64,000 bases of DNA from Nitrospiraceae bacterium (lineage in GTDB: Bacteria; Nitrospirota; Nitrospiria; Nitrospirales; UBA8639), in assembly GCA_020632595.1 (NCBI GenBank), contig JACKFF010000002.1, positions 124,001 through 188,000 of the forward strand, in the 5' to 3' direction. The notes below the pieces were generated by a model, which made no database searches, was not told the origin of the DNA, and saw only the letters and a list, made by a program, of their open reading frames with translations. A program made the translations under genes and the position numbers. Of the stretch, positions 1 through 8,781 are shown piece after piece; the stretch's first letter is position 1, and each line of letters starts with the position of its first letter.

Positions 1-25
1 CGGACTTTTAAGGAGTGTGATACGT

Positions 26-1834
26 ATGTCAGCGCTGATTTATGGACAGAAGCTTACCAAAGCCTATGGGACCAAGCGTCTCTTCCAGGAACTGACCCTA
101 GGCGTTTCAGAAAAAGACCGGATCGGAATTATCGGGCCGAATGGATCGGGGAAAAGTACACTCCTTCGAATTTTTGCCGGGCTTGAACAGCCGGATGAGG
201 GAAGAGTCACTCGACGGCAGCATCTTCGCATTGCCTATATTCCCCAACAGGCTGATTTCGATTCGGAGTCTACGGTCGCCGAGGAAATTGAACGAGCGGC
301 CTTGGCTTCCGGCCTGCACGCCCACGATTGTGTGGCTCGAGTGCAGGAGACATTGGGACGCATGGGGTTTGCTCAGGGTGATCAGCTCGTAGGTCCTCTT
401 TCAGGCGGATGGAAAAAACGGCTCGCCATTGCCTGTGGGTTTGTTCAGGCGCCCGATGTCATGCTGGTGGATGAACCGACGAACCATCTTGATCTGGAAG
501 GAATGCGTTGGTTGGAGCAGGTGATGGCCCAGGCTCCATGGCCTTGGGTTATGGTGAGTCATGATCGATGGTTTCTTGGGCATGCGACAAATAAGATTGC
601 CGAAATAAATCGGAGATATCCGGATGGGATATTTCTTGTTCCGGGAGGCTATGAGGAGTTTCTGGTTAAGCGGGAAGAATTTCTGAATAGCCAAACTCAA
701 CAGGCTCAGGCGTTGGCCGGAAAAGTTCGGAGGGAAGAAGAGTGGCTTCGTCGAGGTCCCAAAGCTCGATCCACAAAAGCAAAGTCCCGCATAGATTCTG
801 CCCACGCGTTGCAGGCTGAATTAGCGGAGACCCAGGTGCGCTTGCGACAAGAGGAAACCTCCATCGATTTTGTCGGTTCGGGTCGTCGCACAAAACAGTT
901 AATGGTTGTCCATCAGCTCCGAAAGACGTTTGGCCCTCGAACAATTATCCAAAAATTGGACTGGGTCATCTCACCGGGAACTGCCACCGGGGTCTTAGGG
1001 CATAATGGCTCGGGGAAGTCCACCCTGTTGAAATTGCTTGCCAAGGAATTGGAGCCTGATCAGGGAAGCGTGACGTATGCGGATAAATTGCAAGTCGTAT
1101 ATTTTGATCAAAATCGTGATCAACTCGATCCAAAGATGACCCTGCGGCGGACGTTGTCGGATTCGGGACATACCGTCATGTACCGGGGCCAGACCGTGCA
1201 TCTGGCTGGATGGGCCAAACGGTTTCAGTTTCAGCCTGAACAATTAGATCTCCCTATTGAGTTGCTTTCCGGTGGCGAGCAGGCCCGGGCGGTCATTGCC
1301 CGCTTAATGCTGCAGTCCGCCGACGTGTTGATTGTGGATGAGCCTACGAACGACTTGGATATTCCGACGCGAGAAGTGTTGGAAGAAAGTTTAAAGGAAT
1401 TTCCCGGAGCCTTGATTCTGGTCACCCATGATCGGTACATGATGGAGGAAGTCTGCACGGATTTTGTCGGATTAGACGGGCAGGGAGGATACGGGCAATT
1501 TGCCGATTATGGACAATGGGAATCCTGGCTTCGCCGGCAACGATCAGGTAAAGATCAGACCGGCACTCAAACAAAGAGTGTCCGTGCCACGGCTGAACGG
1601 CCAAAAGCAAAAAAACTTTCGTTTCGTGATCAGCAGGAGTATGACACGATAGAAAAACGGGTCCTTGATGCCGAGGCGGTACTCGAATTGTGCCGAATTG
1701 AAACGGAAAATCCCAAAATTGCAGCAAATCATCTCAAGCTTCAAGAAGCCTATGAAAATCTCAAGTCCGCCGAACAGGAAGTGGAACGCTTGTATACCCG
1801 ATGGGCGGAACTTGAAGCCAAGCAACAGGCGTAG
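26..1834 (+). CDS. uup: ABC-F family ATPase, Uup-like
   Basis: A soluble protein of 602 residues with two ABC ATPase domains and no membrane segment, which defines the ABC-F class. Members act on ribosomes or nucleic acids rather than in transport. Domain 1 has Walker A GPNGSGKST (about 37-45), signature LSGGWKKR (126-133) and Walker B with DEPTNHLDL. Domain 2 has GHNGSGKST (326-334), LSGGEQARA and DEPTNDLDI. A basic linker (WLRRGPKARSTKAKSR) and a C-terminal coiled coil (about 535-600) fit the Uup branch. I chose ATG 26 over the in-frame GTG at 17 because AAGGAG at 10-15 lies ten bases before the ATG but only one before the GTG. The upstream context is cut by the window edge. Confidence 0.93.
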   Translation: MSALIYGQKLTKAYGTKRLFQELTLGVSEKDRIGIIGPNGSGKSTLLRIFAGLEQPDEGRVTRRQHLRIAYIPQQADFDSESTVAEEIERAALASGLHAHDCVARVQETLGRMGFAQGDQLVGPLSGGWKKRLAIACGFVQAPDVMLVDEPTNHLDLEGMRWLEQVMAQAPWPWVMVSHDRWFLGHATNKIAEINRRYPDGIFLVPGGYEEFLVKREEFLNSQTQQAQALAGKVRREEEWLRRGPKARSTKAKSRIDSAHALQAELAETQVRLRQEETSIDFVGSGRRTKQLMVVHQLRKTFGPRTIIQKLDWVISPGTATGVLGHNGSGKSTLLKLLAKELEPDQGSVTYADKLQVVYFDQNRDQLDPKMTLRRTLSDSGHTVMYRGQTVHLAGWAKRFQFQPEQLDLPIELLSGGEQARAVIARLMLQSADVLIVDEPTNDLDIPTREVLEESLKEFPGALILVTHDRYMMEEVCTDFVGLDGQGGYGQFADYGQWESWLRRQRSGKDQTGTQTKSVRATAERPKAKKLSFRDQQEYDTIEKRVLDAEAVLELCRIETENPKIAANHLKLQEAYENLKSAEQEVERLYTRWAELEAKQQA

Positions 1835-1921
1835 AGTACAATGAACATATGAGCGCCTGTGAAACTTGGTCGTAATCCGATTATAAGTTGACCCTGCCAT
1901 GAGGCAAAAGAGAGTCATGAC

Positions 1922-2524
1922 ATGAAGATCCTCTCGAGTATCATTCTGAGACTAATCATGATTCTCCTGCTCTGTTGGGGAGGGGTAGCATGGGCCGGTT
2001 ATGAGGATGGAGAGGAGGCATATTTGCGAGAGGATTTTCCCGCCGCGCTGTCTGAATGGCGACCCTTAGCGGAAGAGGGAAATACCGAGGCGCAAAATAT
2101 GTTGGGCTATATGTATCGGTATGGGCAGGGAGTGCCACAGGATTTTGAGCAGGCTCGATTGTGGTATCGCCGGGCAGCCGATCTGGGGAATGCCAGGGCT
2201 CAGAACAATCTCGGGGCGATGTACCGCCAGGGTTTGGGTGTTCCGCAGGATTATCAAGAAGCCTTTCGTTGGTTTCTGCGGGCCGCCGAACAGGGCAATG
2301 GTGGTGCGCAAAATCATGTTGGCCTCATGTACTATAAGGGAGAAGGGGTACGGCAGGATCTGGTGCAAGCCTATATGTGGGCATATCTGGCAGCACAGCA
2401 GGGCCTGGATCCGTCCATCCAAGCTTTAGATCTCCTCTCGCAGGAGATGTCCGCTGCTCAGATCAGCGAGGCAACAGATCTTGCACGGAAATGGAAACCC
2501 AAAGGTGAAGAGGTTGCCCTTTAG
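1922..2524 (+). CDS. secreted Sel1-repeat (TPR-like) protein
   Basis: A 200-residue protein with an N-terminal signal peptide (hydrophobic stretch about 5-25 ending VAWAG). It is followed by Sel1-like repeats in which A-x-N-x-L-G/G-x-MYRxGxGVPQD recurs at about 36-residue spacing (roughly 55-165). Sel1 repeats are alpha-helical solenoids used for protein-protein contacts in the periplasm or envelope. It follows the ABC-F gene by about 90 bases with a weak ribosome binding site (AGAGAG), so it may be a separate transcript. The partner and role cannot be read from the sequence. Confidence 0.85.
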   Translation: MKILSSIILRLIMILLLCWGGVAWAGYEDGEEAYLREDFPAALSEWRPLAEEGNTEAQNMLGYMYRYGQGVPQDFEQARLWYRRAADLGNARAQNNLGAMYRQGLGVPQDYQEAFRWFLRAAEQGNGGAQNHVGLMYYKGEGVRQDLVQAYMWAYLAAQQGLDPSIQALDLLSQEMSAAQISEATDLARKWKPKGEEVAL

Positions 2525-2903
2525 ACATTAGACATATGTCGGATCCCCCCTGCATTGAGATGTGAGTTGTTCCCCTTGCCCATTTGCCGTGAGTGATTCC
2601 GGTCGTTGAGAGGTCAGGACTCTGAAAGATGTGATGTGATTGGAAGGTTAGGCGTTAATTCCGCGACTGCAATCTCTCCCTGTATTTGACTCCCTACCAG
2701 TGGAGTGCTACCCTGATCTACGGTGCAAGCGATGGTGGTTCTCCTGCCTTTCCTGCCTTATCATTCCAGGGGGGATTGATCTCGACGATCATTTCGTGAG
2801 GGAGCATGGCCTTCATTCCTCCTCGCTTTCCCTGCCGTTCGACAGGACGGTGTGAGTTCTTTCTCATGATTAGCAAGGTTCTTTACACAGAAGGAGGCTT
2901 CTA
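2525..2903. other. intergenic, no gene seen
   Basis: About 380 bases without a convincing reading frame between the Sel1 gene and the next small gene. A 10-base palindrome (GACATATGTC) follows the Sel1 stop codon. The 3' end holds the strong ribosome binding site AAGGAGG at 2891-2897 that serves the next gene. No RNA gene or terminator was recognised. Confidence 0.5.
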
Positions 2904-3176
2904 ATGAAGCTGACAATGAAGTGGGGTGGTAAGGTTAGAAATAGAAAAACATTCAAACCTGAACCGAAAATCCGTTGGGATCTCCTTGGCCTCGCTGACC
3001 CTTCTAAAGAAAAAATTCCCATGCCGATCGATGAGGTTCGCCGACAAGTTCTAATGATGTCGAGTCCTGGGTTCGATCAGGATAGCGCGACTCGCCTTGA
3101 TGTGGTGCCTCAAAAAATTTCCCGTTCCTCGACCTCGGGAAAGCCATTGTCCAAAGCGCGCAGGGAGTCCACGTAA
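2904..3176 (+). CDS. small basic hypothetical protein
   Basis: A 90-residue basic protein that I do not recognise. The case for it being real is a perfect AAGGAGG six bases before the ATG. The N-terminal third is rich in Lys and Arg (MKLTMKWGGKVRNRKTFKPE), the middle carries PMPIDEVRRQVL, and the tail is Ser/Lys/Arg rich and probably disordered. There is no signal peptide or membrane segment. It lies about 165 bases upstream of another small basic protein with an equally strong ribosome binding site, so both may be abundant small cytosolic proteins. No function is assigned. Confidence 0.6.
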   Translation: MKLTMKWGGKVRNRKTFKPEPKIRWDLLGLADPSKEKIPMPIDEVRRQVLMMSSPGFDQDSATRLDVVPQKISRSSTSGKPLSKARREST

Positions 3177-3341
3177 CGCAGGTAGGCTCCTTGGCTGGCC
3201 GAGAGTCGGCACATGGAGACTCGTGAGGGCCGGTGCCTCAAACTAGATCGTCCGGCATATTGGTAGAGCCTAGGAAAGCTTCCCAGCTCAACCAACGATG
3301 GAGCCGGAGGCGTGAAATCCTATTCGAAAGGAGGAAGATCA

Positions 3342-3530
3342 ATGGGACGACCGACAAAAGTGACCCAGGCCAAACGAAATCGTGAGATGGTCAAAAGAAT
3401 GAAGCAACAGGATAAGGAGGCCCGTCGTGAGCAACGGAAGTCAGAAAGCGAAGAATCTCCTCGAGTGCTTGATGGGGAAGATCCGGATTTAGTTGGGATA
3501 CGGCCAGGCCCGCAACCACCCCAATACTAG
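3342..3530 (+). CDS. small charged protein with MGRPTK start
   Basis: A 62-residue, highly charged protein. MGRPTKVTQAKRNREMVKRM opens a Lys/Arg/Gln/Glu-rich helix, and the end is acidic then proline-rich (VLDGEDPDLVGIRPGPQPPQY). I chose ATG 3342 because AAAGGAGG at 3327-3334 sits seven bases before it; the upstream in-frame GTG at 3312 has no such site. From memory, short proteins of this pattern (basic helix, then DPDLVGIRPGPQP) recur in Nitrospirota and deltaproteobacteria as unnamed families. The charge pattern suggests nucleic-acid or ribosome binding, but that is inference only. Confidence 0.65.
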   Translation: MGRPTKVTQAKRNREMVKRMKQQDKEARREQRKSESEESPRVLDGEDPDLVGIRPGPQPPQY

Positions 3531-3894
3531 TGAGTCCTGCAATTTCTCACTGATCCTTCGATCCCGATACCCGTTTTCTTCTTGGGACGCTTTCCCAAAT
3601 CCAGGCGTGTTCAGTTAAGGTTGGCATTATTATCCGAAATCCCTGCCTTCATCTTTGTTCCTGTTATCTTTGGTCCTCTCTTCATGGCATAAAAACGGGC
3701 ATGGCAGTGCACCAGCATTATGTATTCCATGGTGTAGTGGCCTCATTCCTAAACAGGTCTATTGGAATCAGATGTTGGCTACAAGGAACGCGAGGATGAC
3801 CCGGAATCCTTCCAGGCTATTTTAGGTAGCCTCATTGCCCGTAGCTCCTGTCCTGTTCCTGTCCATCCGAGTGTGGCATGTTCCTGATAGAAGT
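3531..3894. other. intergenic between convergent genes
   Basis: About 360 bases separating the MGRPTK protein from the 3' end of the minus-strand sensor kinase. I see no convincing gene, RNA or GC-rich hairpin followed by a T run. Confidence 0.4.
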
Positions 3895-6810
3895 TTATGT
3901 AGAAGGTTGGACCGCTTCATGCTGCCAGGCATATTGTATTCGATCCAACTCTTGGTGGAGAGCAGATAATTTGAGACGGACCATCTCAAACGATTCATGG
4001 CGATCATGTTGCTCCAATGCCAAAGCCAACTCGGCCAATTTTTGCACTCCGACGTTTCGGCAGATGCCCTTGAGCCCATGTGCCGCTAGAGTTAAATCTT
4101 CCCAATTTTCTGTCGTGACAGCCTCTTGAACCTGCGAGACGCATTCCAATGCTTCGCGAATAAAATTTTTCAGGATTTTGCTCACAAATTCGTTTCCCCC
4201 CAATGTACGCCATTCGGCCAACCTCTCAGCATCAAACGGTTGAGTTTCGCTAGATACGGGTTTGAATGAATCGGAATGCGTGGGGGAATTTCGAAGGTGT
4301 ACGCCGTCGTCACTATGATGGAGTGGTAGGGCCGTTCGTTCTTCTCGTGGTAACCAGCGATGGAGCATATCCCGGAGCTTATCCGGTTTAATGGGTTTGG
4401 TTAAGTAATCATCCATTCCGGCGGCAAGACATTTTTCTCGATCCCCGGACATGGCATTAGCCGTCACCGCAATTATGGGGGTATGGCGTTGTTCTCCTTC
4501 CAAGGCTCGAATCGCTTTGGTGGTCGCATATCCATCCATGTCCGGCATTTGGCAGTCCATCAGGATGAGGGCAAACGGCCTTTTCTGAAGAGTTGCAATC
4601 GCGGCCCTACCATTTGACACCACTTCCACCTCATGCCCGAGTTTGTGTAATAAAAGTGTAGCCAATTCCTGATTCACCGTATGATCATCTGCCACAAGGA
4701 TGGTACTCGGTTGCTGTTTCGTGGAAATGTCTTTGAATGAATGCAAAGTAACCAAAGTTTCCTGATTCGCCATTTCTGTGGGTTGTTCGGGGGCCATCAC
4801 AGCTACTAAGCTTTGTTTCAGTTGTATCTTTCGGACCGGTTTGGTCAGATACGCCTGAAATCCCGCGCGTTGCGCCTCTCTGGCATCACCGCGCCTTCCG
4901 AGCGAGGTCAAGAGGAGGCAGCGAACATTCTGAATTCTGGGGTCAGCCTTGATGGCTCTGACTAATTCCAGTCCGTCCATGTTGGGCATATGCATATCGA
5001 GAATAGCCAGATCAAAGGGTTTTTCCCGGGCCACACCGGCTCGAAGCACCGCTAAGGCTTCCATACCGGAAGACGCAGAAGTCGCGCGCATACCCCAATC
5101 CTCCGCATACTGGGCTAAGAGATGCCGGTTGGTATCATTGTCATCCACGCAACACACTCGAAGCCCTTCCAGAATTGTTTGATCGGTATCAAAGGGAGAC
5201 GGTAGGTCTTGCCAGTATTTTTGGAGACGAAGGGTAAACCAGAAGACACTTCCCTGTCCCAATTGACTCTCTACCCCTATGGTACCCCCGGATAACTCCA
5301 CAATGCGTTTACAAATCGCCAGCCCCAGTCCTGTTCCCCCGTATTTTCTGGTCGTTGAGCTATCGGCTTGGCTGAAGGATTCAAATATTTTCTTCTGAGC
5401 TTCCGGGGAGATTCCCACGCCGGTATCTGAAACCTGAACGCGAATATTGGTGTCATGCTCTCCGTCTTCCAGGCGCATGATCTGTACTCCAATCTCACCA
5501 TGTTCGGTAAATTTGATGGCATTGCTCAGAAGGTTGAGTAAAACCTGACGAAATCGTCCGGGATCCCCCATGACTGTCGCATGGACATCGGAGGTGACCC
5601 ATCCCACCAATTCCAGCCCTTTTTTCAGGGCTCGTTCCCCGACCAGTTCCAACGTTTCTTCCACGGCCTGACGAAGATCAAAAGGAATGGTTTCAAATTC
5701 AAGTTTTCCGGCTTCGATTTTCGAAAAATCCAAAATGTCGTTCAGGATTGTGAGCAGGGATTCTCCCGAATTTCTGACCGTGGTGGCATAGTATCGCTGA
5801 TCCTTTGCCAACTCGGTATCCAGCAATAAATCAGTCATGCCAATAATTCCATTCATCGGGGTACGGATTTCGTGGCTCATGGTCGCAAGAAACTCACTTT
5901 TTGCCTGGCTGGCCGCTTTGGCGTCCTCGGCCAAATGAAGTGCCTCGTCTTTGGCCTGACTAAGCTCCTGAGTTCGTTGAGCAACTTTTCCCTCCAAGGA
6001 TTGTTGATACGATTCCACTTCGCGCCGGTACTGGCGCAACCAGTCAAACATTTGAGTGAACGACTCGGCCAAATCATGAATTTCATCCTTTGTGTCGATC
6101 GTGAATTCCATCTGTTGGTCGAGATTGCCTTGGGTAATATCCCTTGCGACCTTGGCAAGTTTTTTGACAGGTGAGGTTATTTTTCTAACCAAAAGAATCG
6201 TAATGAGACCGGCCAGGAGGACGAACGATAGGGTGTACCAGGCGAGTGACTGGAGAAAGGTTGCTCGTTTTTCCTCTAATCTTTTGAGATTGAATCCAAA
6301 TTGCACAAAGCCAATGACTTTCGCCTGAGGTAAAACGGCGTCGGTTGCGGAAAATAAATCATCGGTACGGGGTTGGGTGACGACGGGGGCCAGAAATTCC
6401 AAATAGGTTTGGCCGTCACCGTGATTGACTGCATTATAGGAGCGAATGTCAGCCGGGAATACGGTTTTTCCCTGAAGATCGATCATAGGTATTTGAATAG
6501 ATTCATTGATGGATTTGGATAAAAGAATGTTGGTCCGAGCATTACGCAACGCCACATAGGCAATGTCTGGATTCGTGTCCAGTTGAGCAATGACCTGGCG
6601 GAGAGCTTCCTGATTTTCGGTATACATCGCATACTCTCCCGCCTGTGCGACCATGGCGGCGACGGCCATTCCATGATGATGCAGGGCTTCCATTTGATGA
6701 TTCTGTTGGACGAGAGCCACAATGAGGCCAATCCCTAAGGCCATAATGACAATCAAGGAGAGAATCAGGGTATTGAATTTGGTGACGAGGTTAATCCGTA
6801 GATTTTTCAT
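3895..6810 (-). CDS. hybrid sensor histidine kinase (HAMP-HisKA-HATPase-REC-REC-HPt)
   Basis: A membrane hybrid kinase of 971 residues. Order: TM helix (about 10-33), periplasmic sensor region (35-185), second TM (190-210), HAMP, coiled coil, HisKA with SHEIRTPMNG (phospho-His 313), HATPase_c (NLLSNAIKF, GGTGLGLAI), two receivers with acceptor Asp 605 (LDMHMP) and 752 (MDCQMP), and a C-terminal HPt with His 911 (AAHGLKG). All phosphorelay residues are present. I prefer ATG 6810 over the adjacent ATG 6813 because AGGAG at 6816-6820 is then five bases away. The binding-protein gene ends only 16 bases upstream, so the two form an operon. No output regulator lies beside it. Confidence 0.93.
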   Translation of the reverse strand: MKNLRINLVTKFNTLILSLIVIMALGIGLIVALVQQNHQMEALHHHGMAVAAMVAQAGEYAMYTENQEALRQVIAQLDTNPDIAYVALRNARTNILLSKSINESIQIPMIDLQGKTVFPADIRSYNAVNHGDGQTYLEFLAPVVTQPRTDDLFSATDAVLPQAKVIGFVQFGFNLKRLEEKRATFLQSLAWYTLSFVLLAGLITILLVRKITSPVKKLAKVARDITQGNLDQQMEFTIDTKDEIHDLAESFTQMFDWLRQYRREVESYQQSLEGKVAQRTQELSQAKDEALHLAEDAKAASQAKSEFLATMSHEIRTPMNGIIGMTDLLLDTELAKDQRYYATTVRNSGESLLTILNDILDFSKIEAGKLEFETIPFDLRQAVEETLELVGERALKKGLELVGWVTSDVHATVMGDPGRFRQVLLNLLSNAIKFTEHGEIGVQIMRLEDGEHDTNIRVQVSDTGVGISPEAQKKIFESFSQADSSTTRKYGGTGLGLAICKRIVELSGGTIGVESQLGQGSVFWFTLRLQKYWQDLPSPFDTDQTILEGLRVCCVDDNDTNRHLLAQYAEDWGMRATSASSGMEALAVLRAGVAREKPFDLAILDMHMPNMDGLELVRAIKADPRIQNVRCLLLTSLGRRGDAREAQRAGFQAYLTKPVRKIQLKQSLVAVMAPEQPTEMANQETLVTLHSFKDISTKQQPSTILVADDHTVNQELATLLLHKLGHEVEVVSNGRAAIATLQKRPFALILMDCQMPDMDGYATTKAIRALEGEQRHTPIIAVTANAMSGDREKCLAAGMDDYLTKPIKPDKLRDMLHRWLPREERTALPLHHSDDGVHLRNSPTHSDSFKPVSSETQPFDAERLAEWRTLGGNEFVSKILKNFIREALECVSQVQEAVTTENWEDLTLAAHGLKGICRNVGVQKLAELALALEQHDRHESFEMVRLKLSALHQELDRIQYAWQHEAVQPST

Positions 6811-6826
6811 CATATCTCCTGGTCGC

Positions 6827-7768
6827 TTACTCAAACACGGGATGAGCACCCCTTATGACTCCATCTGAAAAATTCAAGTGCATGTGATTGGTGGAGGTGA
6901 GGTTAAGGGCATACAACACTTTTCGAGGCGATTGGGGTTTCAGTGTATGAATATTTACCCCCTTGAGGACTTGTTCTGCTAGTTCTCCGCATTGAACGCC
7001 AATATCCACGTAATCCCGATCCAGCGCGTATACTGCTCCCGCTTTGACCCAGGACGTGGAAAGGCCGACAAAGGGAATCCGATTCCGGAAGGAAAACAAT
7101 AAAATACCCTTGACGGTTTCCGGGGAAAACACGACAGAATCCGTGAAGCCCCACAGAACGTCGGCGTTGCCAGGCAGACTGTCCAGGGCATCGGGCAGTT
7201 CCTGGGGGGTCTCCACCTGTTTGGCATAGAAAGTCAGGCCGGAGTCTTCAATTATTTGACGAGCCTGTTCAACGGTCCCGGTGTTCTCCCGGGAATTAAA
7301 CAACGCCCCAATGGTTTTCTTATCAGGCAACAGCTTTTGGATCCAAGAAATATGTGTTTGCAGAGGAAATTCCAACACAATTCCTGTCGCGTTCTCTGCC
7401 TTTGTGAGTTCGGTTTCATTCATGATCATTCCGGCAATGATCGGAATGTTCTTCACCTCACGAATGACGGCTTCTGTCGCAGGAGATCCCAGGGTCAAGA
7501 CCAGCGAAGGATGTGTCGCTTTCATGGCTTGCAGAATCATGTCTGTTTTCTGGGCAGGTCCTTCAAAGTTTCGAATATCATATTCCACGGCGATTCCCTT
7601 CTTGTCTAAATACTGCTGAAAACCCTTCCGCACATCCTGATAGGTATCGCTTTGCTGAGTCATGAGGATGGTGATCCGGGGTTCTGCTCCACCCGGAGCA
7701 ACTGACCAAGAAAGAAGCACAGCCGTGAACAAGAGCAGGTGAAAGGGTCTTCGCCGGGAATATCTCAT
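6827..7768 (-). CDS. periplasmic ABC-type substrate-binding protein (ABC_sub_bind family)
   Basis: A 313-residue protein with a signal peptide (RRR then a hydrophobic core, about 1-28) and the fold of the ABC_sub_bind (TrpX/YckB-like) family. Visible pieces are ITILMTQQSDTYQDVRKGFQ, LVLTLGSPATEAVI, PIIAGMI and a C-terminal ALNLTSTNHMHLNF. No ABC permease or ATPase is adjacent; the gene instead leads an operon with the hybrid kinase. The likely role is a periplasmic ligand sensor that presents ligand to the kinase. That role is inferred from context, and the ligand is unknown. Confidence 0.85.
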   Translation of the reverse strand: MRYSRRRPFHLLLFTAVLLSWSVAPGGAEPRITILMTQQSDTYQDVRKGFQQYLDKKGIAVEYDIRNFEGPAQKTDMILQAMKATHPSLVLTLGSPATEAVIREVKNIPIIAGMIMNETELTKAENATGIVLEFPLQTHISWIQKLLPDKKTIGALFNSRENTGTVEQARQIIEDSGLTFYAKQVETPQELPDALDSLPGNADVLWGFTDSVVFSPETVKGILLFSFRNRIPFVGLSTSWVKAGAVYALDRDYVDIGVQCGELAEQVLKGVNIHTLKPQSPRKVLYALNLTSTNHMHLNFSDGVIRGAHPVFE

Positions 7769-8781
7769 CGAGTGTCTCGCGCTGTCATGTAAAGCTCCGA
7801 AGTCATACTGATGCGGTACCCGCGTCTATCCTAGGTAATATGGTTCCGGCGCAGATGCCCCATTGGAACCGGAGCGCCATATTATTGAACTGTGGTGGCG
7901 TGACACCTCCCGTCGTTTGTTCTCCTTCCCGCGGAGAAACTGAGGAAATAGACAATAATCTTGATGGAAATGGACACTCCTTTGCTAAAGCCACCGGGCC
8001 CGCAGCAGCCGAAGGAAAATCCAAAATGGTTGCAACCTTTTTCTGTGTATAAGGCCAGGGCATCTTCATCCCTTTCGGAATGGGATAGATTCTCCTTTAT
8101 GTTTTTCAGTGAGTTGGGTACATGAAAGAGCAACCAGGAATGAGGGGGATGGGGAAGGGTTGAACTCACAGGCCAATGAGGTGGGGCAAAATGCCGCAGA
8201 GATTTGAAAGTAATAGCCCTTTTAGTCCCTTAATTTGGCAGAATTGAAAATGATGAGCAGAGATTATAAAGCAAAAAAAAGGGAGGTTACCCTTAATTAT
8301 AAAGGCCAAAAGGAGTGGATCATCTTCAGCATATTTCTTCCTACTGATAAAAATACAGTTTCTCCTTGAGGAGGCATAACCTTTGCTGTAGTTCTTGTGA
8401 GACAATAAAAGGGGTGTTGATTTCAAGTTAGTGGGATTGAGGATTAGGGAGCAGCCGAGAGTCAGATTAACGGTGAGTGTAAGCAAGGGGGGAAATTCCC
8501 AGGTTGTGAAAGGGATAGATCATAGAGGGCCTCCCTTGGAAAAATATCAAAACAAAGGAAGACGCGGTTGTTCTTCTCCCAACATGCCGTGATGCCGTGC
8601 AGGTAGTAATGACATGTTATAACGAACGGATTTCAGAAATTGGCAAAAGTCAAAAGAGAAGCGCGGACCGTGAAGGACCGTGAAATCTCTTTGTCATTTA
8701 CGTCTAATGTAGTTAGACACGAAAAATTTTTCTTGGAGTAAAACAGAACATCTCTTAACGGGGAAGATTCTCAAAATTGGT
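7769..8781. other. 1 kb intergenic region, AT-rich in its middle
   Basis: The longest stretch here without a credible gene. The short frames in it have no ribosome binding site and no recognisable domain. 8200-8420 is notably AT-rich. It must hold divergent promoters for the binding-protein/kinase operon and for tdh. Close to tdh there is a dyad at 8702-8718 and a palindrome at 8721-8732 (listed separately). No tRNA, riboswitch or CRISPR was seen. Confidence 0.5.
8702..8732 (+). promoter_or_regulatory. candidate operator: dyad plus AT palindrome upstream of tdh
   Basis: GTCTAA-TGTAG-TTAGAC is a perfect 6-bp dyad with a 5-base centre (8702-8718). Two bases later comes the 12-base palindrome GAAAAATTTTTC (8721-8732). 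They lie about 50-80 bases before the tdh start, where a promoter or repressor site would be expected. The symmetry is seen directly; the operator role is inferred. Confidence 0.35.

Noticed and set aside
7803..8486. Several short frames in the 1 kb gap upstream of tdh
   Set aside because: Low-complexity or AT-driven translations without start signals or recognisable domains.
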